A stretch of 64,000 bases of DNA, taken from assembly GCA_027533425.1 (NCBI GenBank), contig JAPZUD010000006.1:598037-662036 (forward strand), given 5' to 3'. The notes beneath the pieces were generated by a model that saw nothing but the letters and a program-made list of their open reading frames with translations, had not been told where the DNA came from and ran no database searches. The stretch's first letter is position 1, and every line of letters starts with the position of its first letter. The position numbers were made by a program, and so were the translations under genes. Of this stretch, positions 18,872 through 28,969 are shown one piece after another. The DNA is from Beijerinckiaceae bacterium. GTDB lineage: Bacteria; Pseudomonadota; Alphaproteobacteria; Rhizobiales; Beijerinckiaceae.

Positions 18872-20440
18872 ATGTCGCTCGCCCTTCCCTTCACGATTGT
18901 CGGCTCGGCGACTCTCGCCTCCCGCGTGACGGGGTTCGTGCGGGATGTGATGATCGCAGCGGCTCTCGGCACCGGGCCGATCGCCGACATCTATGTCGCG
19001 GCCTTCCTCATCCCCAACCTGATCCGCAAGATGGTGAGCGAGGGCGCTTTCAACGCCTCGCTCGTCCCGCGCCTTGCCCGCCTGGAGCGGGAGGGCGGAA
19101 AACAGGCGATGCAGGGCTTCTTCGATGACCTGCTCTCCATCCTGCTGGTGGCGACGATCCTGCTCGTCCTCATGGCCGAACTCTTCATGCCGCAGATCAT
19201 GACCCTGCTCGCGCATGGCTTCGCGGCGGATCCCGGAAAGCTCGACAATGCGGTGCTGTTCGGGCGGATCGCCTTCCCCTTCGTCGGTTTCGTCATTCTC
19301 GGCGCGGCGATTGCCGCCCTGCTCAACGCGCTCGACCGTTTCGCCCTCGCGGCTCTTGTGCCGCTCGCGCTCAACCTGATGATGATTCTCGTCCTGGCCG
19401 TCATCCTCGGCGGCGCGACGGCGGGCCCCCGCGAATCGGGTCTTGTACTGGTGACGACCGTCCTGGTCGCGGGCCTTGTGCAGCTGGTCATGCTCTGGCT
19501 GGCAGCGCGTCGCCTCGGCCTCGCCCTGTCGCCCCGCCCGTGGGATGCGCTGGCCGGGCGGATTGACCCGGGCGCCTGGTCGCTGCTGGTCCGTATGCTG
19601 CCGGCCATGGTCGTTGCCGGGTCAGGCCATGTCCACATGGTCATGGCCAGCCAGACCGCCTCGCTGGAGCCGCGGATCCTCTCGATGCTCTATTTTGCCG
19701 ATCGGCTGTTCCAGTTGCCCCTCGGCTTCGTCGCCTCGGCGATCGGCGTGGTTCTGCTCCCGCATGTCTCGCGCGGGTTCCAGCAAGGCGATGGCGCGGC
19801 GATGGCGCAGGCCCAGACCGAGTCTGTGATTTTCGCCGCCCTGCTCATCTTCCCGGCCACGATCGGCCTCTGGATCCTCGCCGAGCCGATCGTCTCGATC
19901 CTGTTCAGGCACGGCGCTTTCCTCGCCGAGGACGCTCTCCATACGGCCCGGATTCTCAAGGTCCTCGTGCTGGCCCTGCCGGCTTTCGTGCTGATCAAGG
20001 TCGTCCTGCCATCTTTCCTCGCCCGTGAGGAAATGGGGCGGCCCGTTCTGGCGGCATTGCTGGCGCTGGCCGTGAACGGCTTCGCGGCCTGGCTCCTCCG
20101 GACAGTGGATCCTGTCCTGGCTGCGCCCGGCGGCGTGGTTGCGGGGGTCTGGGCCAATACGCTCCTGCTGCTCGCCATGGCGCGCGGCAGGCTGGCTTTC
20201 CAGCCCAGCGCAGGCTTGCGGGTGGCAGCGACGTTGCTCTGCGCCTTGGTCATGGGCTGGTGCATCCATGCCCTGCTGCCGCATGCCGAGCCGTTGCTCG
20301 CGCCTGGCCGCGGCTTCGGCCTCCGCGTCGGCGTCCTCGCCGCGCTCTGCCTCGGGGGGATTGTCGTGTTCGGCCTGCTGACCCGGCTGCTGGGTGTCTA
20401 TTCCCTTGCCGCCATCCGCCGCCAGGCCCGTTCCTCGTGA
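18872..20440 (+). CDS. murJ: Lipid II flippase MurJ (MviN)
   Basis: MurJ flips lipid-linked peptidoglycan precursors across the inner membrane. The 522-residue product has about fourteen hydrophobic segments and the family N-terminus (TLASRVTGFVRD) with the ADIYVAAFLIPN and EGAFNASLVPR blocks carrying essential arginines. The ATG at 18872 is taken because homologues start here; the in-frame ORF extends upstream over the previous gene. There is no obvious Shine-Dalgarno, so translation may be coupled to the gene before. Confidence 0.95.
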   Translation: MSLALPFTIVGSATLASRVTGFVRDVMIAAALGTGPIADIYVAAFLIPNLIRKMVSEGAFNASLVPRLARLEREGGKQAMQGFFDDLLSILLVATILLVLMAELFMPQIMTLLAHGFAADPGKLDNAVLFGRIAFPFVGFVILGAAIAALLNALDRFALAALVPLALNLMMILVLAVILGGATAGPRESGLVLVTTVLVAGLVQLVMLWLAARRLGLALSPRPWDALAGRIDPGAWSLLVRMLPAMVVAGSGHVHMVMASQTASLEPRILSMLYFADRLFQLPLGFVASAIGVVLLPHVSRGFQQGDGAAMAQAQTESVIFAALLIFPATIGLWILAEPIVSILFRHGAFLAEDALHTARILKVLVLALPAFVLIKVVLPSFLAREEMGRPVLAALLALAVNGFAAWLLRTVDPVLAAPGGVVAGVWANTLLLLAMARGRLAFQPSAGLRVAATLLCALVMGWCIHALLPHAEPLLAPGRGFGLRVGVLAALCLGGIVVFGLLTRLLGVYSLAAIRRQARSS

Positions 20441-20508
20441 AATCGCAGCTTGTCGAGCTTCGCGCTGATTGATAGAGGCGCAACGCAAACCAATTCGAGG
20501 ATGATCGC

Positions 20509-21570
20509 GTGACGAAACAAGCCGCTCCGCTCACGCCCTATCGGCCGCGCGTCTTTTCCGGCGTCCAGCCCACCGGCAATCTTCATCTCGGCAATTATCT
20601 CGGCGCCATCAAGCGGTTCGTTGACCTGCAGGACGAGCATGAATGCGTCTATTGCGTGGTGGACATGCATGCCATCACCCTGCCGCAGGATCCGCTGGAG
20701 CTGCGCCGCGCGACGCGCGAGGTCGCCGCCGCCTTCATCGCCGCCGGCATCGACCCGAAGAAGCAGATCATCTTCAACCAGAGCCAGGTCTCGGCCCATG
20801 CCGAACTGGCCTGGATCTTCAACTGCATCGCACGGATCGGCTGGCTGAACCGGATGACCCAGTTCAAGGAAAAGGCCGGCAAGGACCGCGAGAATGCCAG
20901 CGTCGGCCTCTATGCCTATCCCACCCTGATGGCGGCGGACATCCTTGCCTACCGGGCGACCCATGTCCCGGTCGGTGAGGACCAGAAGCAGCATCTCGAG
21001 CTGACGCGCGACATCGCCCAGAAATTCAATTTCGATTTCGGCGACCGGATCCGCGCGCTGGGCCTTGAATCAGGCGACTTCTTCCCGCTGCCGGAACCGC
21101 TGATCGCCGGGCCGGCTCCCCGTGTCATGTCGCTGCGCGACGGCACGAAGAAAATGTCGAAATCCGACCCTTCGGATTATTCGCGAATCAACCTGACCGA
21201 CGATGCCGATGCGATCGCGCAGAAGGTCCGCAAGGCCAAGACCGATCCGGAACCGCTGCCGGGCGAGGTGGCCGGGCTGGCCGCCCGGCCCGAGGCCGAG
21301 AATCTCGTGACGATCTTTGCGGCGCTCTCCGGCCGTGCGGCGGACTCGATCCTCGGCGAGTTTGGCGGGGGCCAGTTCTCGACCTTCAAGAACGCGCTGG
21401 TTGATCTCGCCGTCGAGAAACTGTCGCCGATCGGCGAGGAAATGAGGCGTCTTGTCGACGATGCCTCCGCCATCGATGCGATCCTCCTCGACGGTGCGGA
21501 CCGCGCACGGGCCCTTGCAGACCCGGTTATCCGTCAGGTCCGCGAGATCATGGGTTTCCTCGGCCGCTGA
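20509..21570 (+). CDS. trpS: Tryptophanyl-tRNA synthetase
   Basis: TrpS is the class I synthetase that charges tRNA-Trp. The 353-residue product has the HIGH-like motif [12 protein letters not shown] near residue 20 and KKMSKSDP near residue 224. The start is a GTG with GAGG eight bases upstream; a 4-codon ORF (ATG ATC GCG TGA) overlaps the start and could couple or tune initiation. murJ-trpS adjacency is widespread in alphaproteobacteria. Confidence 0.97.
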   Translation: MTKQAAPLTPYRPRVFSGVQPTGNLHLGNYLGAIKRFVDLQDEHECVYCVVDMHAITLPQDPLELRRATREVAAAFIAAGIDPKKQIIFNQSQVSAHAELAWIFNCIARIGWLNRMTQFKEKAGKDRENASVGLYAYPTLMAADILAYRATHVPVGEDQKQHLELTRDIAQKFNFDFGDRIRALGLESGDFFPLPEPLIAGPAPRVMSLRDGTKKMSKSDPSDYSRINLTDDADAIAQKVRKAKTDPEPLPGEVAGLAARPEAENLVTIFAALSGRAADSILGEFGGGQFSTFKNALVDLAVEKLSPIGEEMRRLVDDASAIDAILLDGADRARALADPVIRQVREIMGFLGR

Positions 21571-21638
21571 GCGGCGCTTGCCTCCGGTCCGGTGCTTTGG
21601 CACCATGCGGGTGAAGCCGGCCACAGGCGGGGACATGC

Positions 21639-22133
21639 ATGCCGTTTCGACGACGGGCTTACGAGCCAGGCCATCGCCCGAAAATCCTCATCGTGGTCGA
21701 TGACACGCCGGAATGTGCGCGTGCCGCTTTGTTTGCAGCACGCCGCGCCCGCCGTTCCGGCGCCAGCATCATCATGCTGGCCATCGTCATCCCGGAAGAA
21801 GGCCAGCCCTGGCTTGGCGTGGGGGATCTCATGCGGGCCGAGGCGGAAGCCGAGGCCGAGCAGCGGCTCGACAAGGCTTCGGAGCTTGTCCGGCGCGAGG
21901 CGGGGTTCGAGCCGGAGCGCATCATCCGGACTGGCCAGCCGGCACAGGAGGTTATGGGGCTGATCGAGTCGGACGAGGACATTGCCGTGCTCGTCCTCGC
22001 CGCCGGTATTGGCAAGGAGGGGCCTGGGCCGCTGGTCTCGCATATTGCCGGCCGTGTCGCCGCCAATTTCCCCGTGCCGGTCACAATCGTTCCGGGCGGG
22101 CTAGCGGAAGCGGATTTCGAGGCCCTGGCCTGA
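21639..22133 (+). CDS. Universal stress protein A family protein
   Basis: A 164-residue single-domain Usp protein. It shows the N-terminal ILIVVDDTPEC strand, with the aspartate that contacts nucleotide, and the C-terminal GPLVSHIAGRVAANFPVPVTIVP segment, whose glycine/serine loop usually binds ATP phosphates. The exact G-2X-G-9X-G(S/T) spacing is not obvious, so ATP binding is uncertain. It lies between trpS and the NfuA-like gene, a conserved Hyphomicrobiales order. The upstream spacer contains GGCGGGGA near the start. Confidence 0.85.
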   Translation: MPFRRRAYEPGHRPKILIVVDDTPECARAALFAARRARRSGASIIMLAIVIPEEGQPWLGVGDLMRAEAEAEAEQRLDKASELVRREAGFEPERIIRTGQPAQEVMGLIESDEDIAVLVLAAGIGKEGPGPLVSHIAGRVAANFPVPVTIVPGGLAEADFEALA

Positions 22134-22239
22134 GGCCGGGCCGATGCCCCCTTCCCTCGGTTTCATCGACATCATATATCGGGAGCGTGGCGTACCGGTT
22201 CCTTGACCTCCGGCTCCGACCACGCGCGAAGAGGCCCCC

Positions 22240-22797
22240 ATGTTCATCCAGACGGAAGCCACCCCGAACCCCGCGACGCTGAAATTCCTGCCCGGACGCG
22301 ATGTCCTCGCCGGCTCCACGCGTGAATTCCGTACGCCGGACGAAGCCGCCGCCTCGCCGCTGGCGGCTGCCCTTTTCGGCATTCCCGGTGTGACGGGCGT
22401 GTTTTTCGGCTCGGATTTCGTGACCGTGACGAAGAGCGGCGGTGAATGGCAGCATCTCAAGCCGGCCATTCTCGGCGCCATCATGGAGCACTACCTTTCA
22501 GGCGCGCCGATTCTTGCAGAGGGCGGCCCGGCGGAGCAGGCCGGCGAGGAATTCTTCGCGCCCGAAGATGCCGATACGGTGGCCACGATCAAGGAACTGC
22601 TCGAAACCCGCGTCCGCCCGGCAGTGGCCGGCGATGGTGGTGACATCACCTTCCGCGGCTTCCGCGACGGTGTGGTCTACCTGACCATGAAGGGCTCCTG
22701 CTCGGGCTGCCCCAGCTCGACTGCCACGCTGAAGCACGGCATCCAGAACCTGCTTCGTCACTTCCTGCCGGATGTCCAGTCCGTCGAGGCGGCCTGA
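22240..22797 (+). CDS. NfuA/NifU-like iron-sulfur cluster carrier
   Basis: NfuA-type scaffold that delivers Fe-S clusters to apo-proteins. The 185-residue product has an N-terminal Nfu_N domain (starts MFIQTEATPNPATLKFLPG) and a C-terminal NifU domain with the cluster-binding CSGCPSS motif (CXXC) near residue 155. This domain order matches eukaryotic NFU1 and alphaproteobacterial homologues rather than E. coli NfuA, which carries a degenerate A-type domain. It precedes tsaB by 18 bases. Confidence 0.93.
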   Translation: MFIQTEATPNPATLKFLPGRDVLAGSTREFRTPDEAAASPLAAALFGIPGVTGVFFGSDFVTVTKSGGEWQHLKPAILGAIMEHYLSGAPILAEGGPAEQAGEEFFAPEDADTVATIKELLETRVRPAVAGDGGDITFRGFRDGVVYLTMKGSCSGCPSSTATLKHGIQNLLRHFLPDVQSVEAA

Positions 22798-22815
22798 CGG
22801 CCACGGAGCGGCGGC

Positions 22816-23514
22816 GTGTATCTCCTGGCCCTCGACACGGCGCTCGGCGCTACTTCGGCAGCCGTCTTTGCGCCGGGCGAGGACCGTATCCTCGCCGAGG
22901 AAACCGAACCGATGGAGCGCGGCCATGCCGAGGCGCTGATGCCTTTGGTCCGCCGGGTCCTTGACCGGTCCGGCATCGCCTTTGCGGATCTCTCACGCTT
23001 CGCCGTCACGATCGGGCCCGGAAGCTTCACCGGCCTCCGGATCGGCATTTCCGCGGCGCGGGGCTTCGGCCTGATCCACCAGCGCCCGGTGGTCGGTGTC
23101 TCGACCCTCTCGGCTTTCGCAGCGCCGATCCTGTTCTCGGGTGATCGCTCGCCGGTCGCCGCTGCGATCGATGCCCGGAACGGCCTCGTCTATTTCCAGT
23201 CGCTCGCCATTGGCGGACGCACCATGGCCGGCCCCGGCGTCTATCCGGTCGAGGAAGCCGCCCGGAAGATCGGCGACGGGGCCGTCGTTTTTGTCGGCAA
23301 TGCCGCCGAGAAACTGGCCCAGGCCCGCCGGGGGGCCATCCTCGAGACCCGACCCGGCCAGCGGCCGGCCATCCAGCAACGCCCTTCGCCGGAAATCGCC
23401 TGGGTTGCGCGCCTCGGGGCCGTGGCCGACCCGGCCGCCTCGCCCGCCCGCCCGCTCTATCTGCGGGAGGCGAACGTAACCTTGCAGGACAAGGCCCGCC
23501 TCCAGCGGGCGTGA
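22816..23514 (+). CDS. tsaB: tRNA t6A modification protein TsaB (YeaZ)
   Basis: TsaB partners with TsaD and TsaE in making N6-threonylcarbamoyladenosine at A37 of ANN-decoding tRNAs. The 232-residue product is an ASKHA-fold pseudo-enzyme with LLALDTALGATSAAV at the N-terminus and TIGPGSFTGLRIGISAARG near residue 75. The start codon is GTG with GGAG upstream. It is nine bases from the rimI-like acetyltransferase, the usual pairing. Confidence 0.93.
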   Translation: MYLLALDTALGATSAAVFAPGEDRILAEETEPMERGHAEALMPLVRRVLDRSGIAFADLSRFAVTIGPGSFTGLRIGISAARGFGLIHQRPVVGVSTLSAFAAPILFSGDRSPVAAAIDARNGLVYFQSLAIGGRTMAGPGVYPVEEAARKIGDGAVVFVGNAAEKLAQARRGAILETRPGQRPAIQQRPSPEIAWVARLGAVADPAASPARPLYLREANVTLQDKARLQRA

Positions 23515-23523
23515 GGCGCGGGC

Positions 23524-24054
23524 ATGTGGTTCTGGCTCTGGCCCTGGTTCCGCTCCGGCCTTGCCCGGCACAGCCTCCGCCGCGCTTCCGTGCTTGATGC
23601 CGGGCGGATGGCAGCCATCCATGCCGAAGGCTTCGCCATCGGCTGGTCGCGCGAGGAATTCGAGCAGATGATCCTCGAACGCGCGGTCGCGGATGTGCTG
23701 GTCTCACAGGCACCGTTGGGCCATGTGGTCACCGGTTTCGCCATCAGCCGGGTGGTCGCCGATGAAGCCGAGCTGCTCTCCATCGCGCTCGATCACGAAG
23801 TCCGCGGCCTCGGCCTCTCGCCGGCCTTGCTGGACCGCCATATGGGCCATGCCGCCCAGGCTGGCGCCCGGACGATGTTCCTCGAGGTGGCCGAGGACAA
23901 TGGTGCCGCGCTTGCCCTGTATCGTCAGGCGGGCTTCGGCGAGATCGGCCGCCGCAAGGGCTATTATCCAGGGTTGCCCGGCTCGGCCCGGCGCGACGCG
24001 CTGACCATGCAGGCCGATCTCGGCCGTTTCGACCCGACCCCGCGTTTCAGCTGA
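23524..24054 (+). CDS. rimI: RimI-like ribosomal-protein-alanine N-acetyltransferase (GNAT)
   Basis: GNAT acetyltransferase of 176 residues, placed directly after tsaB like RimI, which acetylates the N-terminus of ribosomal protein S18. The acetyl-CoA loop is recognisable in EVRGLGLSPALLD (R/Q-x-x-G-x-G/A type) and the FLEVAEDNGAALALYRQAGF block is typical of RimI. The N-terminus has an unusual tryptophan-rich start (MWFWLWPWF) that may be leader-like or part of the fold. Substrate is inferred from context. Confidence 0.85.
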   Translation: MWFWLWPWFRSGLARHSLRRASVLDAGRMAAIHAEGFAIGWSREEFEQMILERAVADVLVSQAPLGHVVTGFAISRVVADEAELLSIALDHEVRGLGLSPALLDRHMGHAAQAGARTMFLEVAEDNGAALALYRQAGFGEIGRRKGYYPGLPGSARRDALTMQADLGRFDPTPRFS

Positions 24055-24119
24055 ACCCGGTTCCCTTGGCCGGGTGTTCCTGCTATCGCCGCGCCAGCGG
24101 AAAGGGAAACGGCACGCGC

Positions 24120-24926
24120 ATGATCGAGACAGGGCTGACCCGGCGCATCCTGATCACGCTGCGGCTGTTGGCGCTGGCACCGGCTTTCGCCCTCGGCCTG
24201 CCCGCGCAATGGCTGGCCCTTCGCCTTGCCCCCCCTCTGGCCCGTTGGATGCCGGTCTATTTTCATCGCTATCTGCTGATGGTTTTGGGGGTGAAGGTGG
24301 TCCGGCGCGGCGAGGCAGACCGGCGCTCCCCGCTCCTCATCACCGCCAATCACCTCTCCTGGCTTGATATCGTCGTGATTTCCTCGCTGCGGCCTGTTTC
24401 CTTCATTGCCAAGAGCGAGGTCGGCGAATGGCCGGTCTTCGGCACGCTGGCCCGGTTGCAGCGCTCGGTCTTTGTCGAGCGCCAGCGCCGCGGCAAGACG
24501 GCCGAGGTGAACCGCACCATCGCGACGCGGCTCGAATCCGGCGACGCGCTTGTGCTGTTCGCCGAAGGCACGACCAGCGACGGCCGGCGCGTCCTGCCGT
24601 TCCGATCGGCGCTGATCGGTGCCGCGCAGGCGGCATCCGGCCGCAACGAGGGTGCCTCCTATATCCAGCCGCTCAACATCGCCTATCCGAAGATCGGCGG
24701 TCTGCCGATCGGGCGTGGCGATCATCCCCATATCGCGTGGCATGGCGACATGGATCTTGTGCCGCATCTTGCGGATCTGCTGACCCTGCCCGGCATCGAA
24801 TGCCGGGTGAACTTCCTCCCTGCGCGCGAGGTTGGCCCCGGTTCGGATCGCAAGGCGATTACCCGCGAAATCGAGGGCGAGATCCGGCAGGTCCATTCGC
24901 GCACCTTGCGCGGCGAGGAAATATGA
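24120..24926 (+). CDS. plsC: 1-acyl-sn-glycerol-3-phosphate acyltransferase (PlsC family)
   Basis: PlsC acylates lysophosphatidic acid to phosphatidic acid at the inner membrane. The 268-residue product has an N-terminal hydrophobic segment (about residues 10-35), the catalytic HX4D motif NHLSWLDI and the glycerophosphate-binding FAEGTTSDGRR. The start at 24120 gives a family-like N-terminus; the ORF is open further upstream from a TTG. It is 48 bases before miaB. An acyltransferase for another lipid, such as ornithine lipid, cannot be excluded. Confidence 0.88.
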   Translation: MIETGLTRRILITLRLLALAPAFALGLPAQWLALRLAPPLARWMPVYFHRYLLMVLGVKVVRRGEADRRSPLLITANHLSWLDIVVISSLRPVSFIAKSEVGEWPVFGTLARLQRSVFVERQRRGKTAEVNRTIATRLESGDALVLFAEGTTSDGRRVLPFRSALIGAAQAASGRNEGASYIQPLNIAYPKIGGLPIGRGDHPHIAWHGDMDLVPHLADLLTLPGIECRVNFLPAREVGPGSDRKAITREIEGEIRQVHSRTLRGEEI

Positions 24927-24973
24927 CAGCGCTCGCCCTTTTCGAATGCGGTTGCGGGCGGTAAAGAAGCGGC

Positions 24974-26404
24974 ATGTCCAAACGACCGACTTCGCCCGAA
25001 ACCGCGATTCCCGACGCGCCCAAGCGCGTCCATATCAAGTCGTTCGGCTGCCAGATGAATGTGCATGATGCCGAGCGCATGGCCGATCTCCTCGCGCTGG
25101 AAGGCTATGCCCCGACGGAGGTCGTCGAGGAGGCAGATCTGGTCATCCTCAATACCTGCCATATCCGGGAGAAGGCGTCGGAAAAGGTCTATTCCGAGCT
25201 TGGCCGCCTCCGGCAGCTGAAATCCGAGCGGGCTGAAGCCGGGCAATCCACGCTGATCGCCGTGGCGGGCTGTGTTGCGCAGGCCGAGGGCCGCGAGATC
25301 ATGCGGCGCCAGCCGGCGGTCGACCTCGTTGTCGGCCCGCAGAGCTACCAGAACCTGCCCGGCCTGCTGGCCGATGCCCGGCGCCGCCGCGTGGTCGACA
25401 CGGAATTTCCGGCGGTCGACAAATTTGACGCCTTGCCGCCTCCCGGCGCCGGACGGCTCGCTGCCAAGGGGCCGTCGGCTTTCCTCACGGTCCAGGAGGG
25501 CTGCGACAAGTTCTGCTCGTTCTGTGTCGTGCCGTTTACCCGGGGTGCGGAAACCTCACGTCCTGCTGCGGCGATTCTCGCCGAGGCCCGCCTGATGGTC
25601 GCGGCGGGTATCCGCGAGATCATGCTGCTGGGCCAGAACGTGAATGCCTATCACGGCGAGGGGCCGGAAGGCCGGCCGCTTTCGCTCGCGGCGCTGATGG
25701 AGGCCCTGTCGGAGATCGAGGGCCTCGACCGGATCCGCTACGCGACCAGCCATCCGCGCGACATGACGGAGGACCTCTACGCCATCCATCGCGACAACCC
25801 GAAAGTGATGCCCTACCTGCATTTGCCGGTGCAAAGCGGTTCGAACCGCATTCTCAAGGCGATGAATCGGAAGCATGATCGGGATCTGTATCGCCGGATC
25901 ATCGACAGGATGCGCGCCGCAAGACCCGATATTGCCGTCTCATCGGACTTCATTGTCGGCTTTCCCGGCGAGACCGAGGCTGACTTCGAGGACACGATGG
26001 CGCTCGTGCGGGAGACCGGATTCGCTTCGGCCTTCTCGTTCAAATACAGCCCGCGGCCGGGCACGAAATCCGCCGAAGGCGTCGATGACGTACCCGAGGC
26101 GGAAAAGACCGCCCGCCTTCATGCGCTTCAGGCGCTCCTGCTGGACCAGCAGCATGCGTTCAACCGCGCCACCCTTGGCCGGCGGGTCGATGTGCTTTTC
26201 GAGAAGGCGGGGCGCCATCCCGGCCAGCTCACCGGGAAATCGCCCTGGCTGCAGGCTGTCCATGTCGACCTGCCGGAAGGGGTGCCCGCCGAATCGGTCC
26301 TCGGGCGGATCTGGTCGGTCGATCTGCTCGATGTGACGTCCAATTCGCTGCAGGGCCGGCTTGTCGCCGAATCGCAGCCCAAACGGGAGGATCAAGCCGC
26401 TTGA
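24974..26404 (+). CDS. miaB: tRNA-2-methylthio-N6-dimethylallyladenosine synthase MiaB
   Basis: MiaB adds the methylthio group to i6A37 of tRNA using two 4Fe-4S clusters. The 476-residue product has the three N-terminal cluster cysteines in [21 protein letters not shown] and [10 protein letters not shown], the radical-SAM CX3CX2C in [13 protein letters not shown], and a C-terminal TRAM domain after about residue 400. It overlaps phoH by four bases, the standard miaB-phoH-ybeY-corC-lnt arrangement. Confidence 0.97.
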   Translation: MSKRPTSPETAIPDAPKRVHIKSFGCQMNVHDAERMADLLALEGYAPTEVVEEADLVILNTCHIREKASEKVYSELGRLRQLKSERAEAGQSTLIAVAGCVAQAEGREIMRRQPAVDLVVGPQSYQNLPGLLADARRRRVVDTEFPAVDKFDALPPPGAGRLAAKGPSAFLTVQEGCDKFCSFCVVPFTRGAETSRPAAAILAEARLMVAAGIREIMLLGQNVNAYHGEGPEGRPLSLAALMEALSEIEGLDRIRYATSHPRDMTEDLYAIHRDNPKVMPYLHLPVQSGSNRILKAMNRKHDRDLYRRIIDRMRAARPDIAVSSDFIVGFPGETEADFEDTMALVRETGFASAFSFKYSPRPGTKSAEGVDDVPEAEKTARLHALQALLLDQQHAFNRATLGRRVDVLFEKAGRHPGQLTGKSPWLQAVHVDLPEGVPAESVLGRIWSVDLLDVTSNSLQGRLVAESQPKREDQAA

Positions 26405-27477
26405 CCATGCGCCTCAGTGAGCCATCGCGCCTTGCGGCCTCCGTACAGGCCTCCCTCGAGGGGGTAGAGGAATCTCTCACCCTGAACGATAACCGGGCCG
26501 CGAGCCTTGTCGTCGGCAATTACGACCAGAACATCGCCCATCTCGAGCGGCGGCTGAATGTGGTCGCCCATGTCAATGGCAACCAGATCCTGCTGCGCGG
26601 CCCGCGCGAGCAGGTCGAGCATGCCCGCCGCGTGCTGGAATCCCTCTACGCCACGGTGAAGCGCGGCCGCGCGGTGGGAACCGGCGATGTGGATGGCGCC
26701 ATCGAGGAGACGGCCACCCAGCGTGGGCTTTTCCCGGATCGTCCGCCGGCACCCGAGCCGGAAACGGTGGCGAAATCACGCGAGGCCTATTCCGGCTTCG
26801 GCCATGTCACCACCCGCAAGCGCGGCATCACCAAGGCGCGGAATGCCGCGCAGGATTCCTACCTGCGGGTCCTGGCCCGGCACGAACTGGTTTTTGCCGA
26901 AGGCCCCGCCGGCACCGGCAAGACATGGCTCGCCGTGGGCCACGCGGTCCAATTGCTCGAGGCCGGCCATGTCGAGCGGCTGATTCTCTCCCGTCCGGCG
27001 GTCGAGGCGGGCGAGAAGATCGGCTTCCTCCCGGGCGACATGCGCGACAAGGTCGATCCCTATCTCCGGCCGATCTACGACGCCCTCTATGATTTCATGG
27101 AAGGGCGGCTGGTCGAGCGTGCGCTGCAGACCGGTGTGATCGAGGTCGCGCCGCTCGCTTTCATGCGCGGCCGCACCCTTTCGAACGCGCTGATCCTGCT
27201 GGACGAGGCGCAGAACACCTCCTCGATGCAGATGAAGATGTTCCTGACCCGGCTTGGCGAGGGTTCCCGGATGATCATCACGGGAGACCCGACGCAGATT
27301 GACCTGCCGCCCGGGCAGAAATCCGGGCTTGGCGAAGCCATCGCTCTCCTTCAGAATGTCGAGGGGGTCGGCCATGTCCGGTTCGGCCATCAGCACGTCG
27401 TCCGGCACGATCTCGTGCGCCGGATCGTGCAAGCCTATGAGGAGGTCGGGGCTGGAAATCCCGCTGCAATGCGCTGA
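26401..27477 (+). CDS. PhoH family ATPase (YbeZ-type)
   Basis: PhoH-like P-loop NTPase, associated with YbeY and rRNA maturation. The 358-residue product has an N-terminal KH-like region, Walker [11 protein letters not shown] near residue 168 and Walker [11 protein letters not shown] near residue 260. GGGAGGA upstream is best spaced for a TTG start that overlaps the miaB stop (TTGA); an ATG six bases later is the alternative and removes two residues. It overlaps ybeY by one base. Confidence 0.92.
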   Translation: MTMRLSEPSRLAASVQASLEGVEESLTLNDNRAASLVVGNYDQNIAHLERRLNVVAHVNGNQILLRGPREQVEHARRVLESLYATVKRGRAVGTGDVDGAIEETATQRGLFPDRPPAPEPETVAKSREAYSGFGHVTTRKRGITKARNAAQDSYLRVLARHELVFAEGPAGTGKTWLAVGHAVQLLEAGHVERLILSRPAVEAGEKIGFLPGDMRDKVDPYLRPIYDALYDFMEGRLVERALQTGVIEVAPLAFMRGRTLSNALILLDEAQNTSSMQMKMFLTRLGEGSRMIITGDPTQIDLPPGQKSGLGEAIALLQNVEGVGHVRFGHQHVVRHDLVRRIVQAYEEVGAGNPAAMR

Positions 27478-27953
27478 TGCCCGACATAGACATCCTGATC
27501 GAATCCCCTGGCTGGAGCACCATCCCGGGGGTGGAAGCCGTAGTGGAACGCGCCGTTCTGGCCACCCTTGTTGCCGAGAAGGCGGGCGAAGCCGGCCTAT
27601 CGGTTCTGCTCGGCAATGACGCCGCCGTTCGTGAACTGAACGCACAGTATCGCGGCAAGGACCAGCCGACCAACGTGCTTTCCTTTCCAGCGCCGCAGAT
27701 CCCCGGTCAGCCGGCACAGATCCTCGGGGATATCATTCTCGCCTACGAGACCTGCCGCTCGGAAGCCGAGGCCGAGGGCAAGTCGCTGGCCGACCATGTC
27801 TCCCATCTGGTCATTCACGGCACCCTTCATCTGCTTGGCCATGATCACCAGCAGGACGAGGAGGCCGAGGCCATGGAAGCGCGCGAGATCGCGCTGCTGG
27901 CTGGCCTCGGCATTGCCAATCCCTATGCTGACCGTCCGGAGGCACGGGGATGA
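27477..27953 (+). CDS. ybeY: Endoribonuclease YbeY (rRNA maturation factor)
   Basis: YbeY is a zinc-dependent single-strand endoribonuclease needed for 16S rRNA 3'-end maturation and ribosome quality control. The 158-residue product has the metal-binding signature HGTLHLLGHDH and the upstream NVLSFP block. It overlaps phoH and the corC-like gene by one and four bases respectively. Confidence 0.95.
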   Translation: MPDIDILIESPGWSTIPGVEAVVERAVLATLVAEKAGEAGLSVLLGNDAAVRELNAQYRGKDQPTNVLSFPAPQIPGQPAQILGDIILAYETCRSEAEAEGKSLADHVSHLVIHGTLHLLGHDHQQDEEAEAMEAREIALLAGLGIANPYADRPEARG

Positions 27954-28858
27954 GCCAGGAGGATCTCGATCGCACGATCCGCGAGGGCGCCAAGGGTGAC
28001 AGCTGGTTCGACCGCCTGAAGGTCGCGCTTGGCCTCAAGGCGCCCGGTTCGATCCGCGATGATCTCGAGGACGCCCTGGAGGAAGGGGAAGCCGGCAGCG
28101 ACGAGGATTTCACCGTCGAGGAGAAGCGTATCCTGCGCAATCTCCTCACTGCGCGGGATATCCGCATCCAGGATGTCATGGTGCCCCGCAGCGCCATCAT
28201 TGCTGTGCCGGATGACGCGACCCTCGCGGAATTGCGGGCCCTTTTCGCCTCCGCCGCGCATTCGCGCCTGCCGGTCTACACGGAGACGCTCGATGACCCG
28301 CGCGGAATGATCCACATCCGCGACATGTTCGCCCGGCTGGATTCGATTCCGCTCGATGCCCGGGTGCGGGAAATCGGCCTGATCCGCCCTGTCCTGTTCG
28401 CGCCAGGCTCGAAACCGGCGCTCGATCTGCTCCTCGAGATGCAGTCCAAGCGTATCCATATGGCGCTGGTCATCGACGAATACGGCGCCACGGACGGCCT
28501 TGTCTCGATGGAGGACCTTATCGAGATCATTGTCGGGGAGATCGAGGATGAGCACGACATCGCCGAGGATTCCGGTGTCGAGCCTCTCGAGGGGGGCGCT
28601 ATCGCGATCAATGCCTATGCCACGCTGGAGGAAGTGACAGCCCTGCTTAAGGTGCCTTTCGAGCCGATCAGCGATGAACACGAGATCGGGACGATCGGCG
28701 GCTATGTCACGGCTTTCCTCGGGCGTGTACCGGCCGTCGGCGAAAGCATCGCCTCCGACAATGGCTTGATCTTCACCATCCTTGACGGGGATTCGCGGCG
28801 GATCCGACGCCTCCGCATCGCTCCGGCCCCGGAAGTCGCTGACGCTTCCGGAGAATGA
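27950..28858 (+). CDS. CorC/HlyC-type CBS-domain protein
   Basis: Soluble 302-residue protein of the CorC family, implicated in magnesium/cobalt efflux and occasionally called hemolysin C. It contains a pair of CBS domains (about residues 70-195, with the VMVPRSAI and HSRLPVYTETLDDPRGMIHI patterns) and a C-terminal CorC_HlyC domain with EIGTIGGYVTAFLGRVP. An acidic N-terminal segment precedes. It lies between ybeY and lnt as usual. The actual transport role of this family is still debated. Confidence 0.88.
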   Translation: MSQEDLDRTIREGAKGDSWFDRLKVALGLKAPGSIRDDLEDALEEGEAGSDEDFTVEEKRILRNLLTARDIRIQDVMVPRSAIIAVPDDATLAELRALFASAAHSRLPVYTETLDDPRGMIHIRDMFARLDSIPLDARVREIGLIRPVLFAPGSKPALDLLLEMQSKRIHMALVIDEYGATDGLVSMEDLIEIIVGEIEDEHDIAEDSGVEPLEGGAIAINAYATLEEVTALLKVPFEPISDEHEIGTIGGYVTAFLGRVPAVGESIASDNGLIFTILDGDSRRIRRLRIAPAPEVADASGE

Positions 28859-28969
28859 GTGTGAAAAGACTTGCCAGCTGGCCTGACGCCGTGACAAGTC
28901 CTGTAACCATCGAATCACCGAGAAGATCGTCCGGAATTCCGTGACGGCCCGGGGGCAGGGGGGCGCAGC

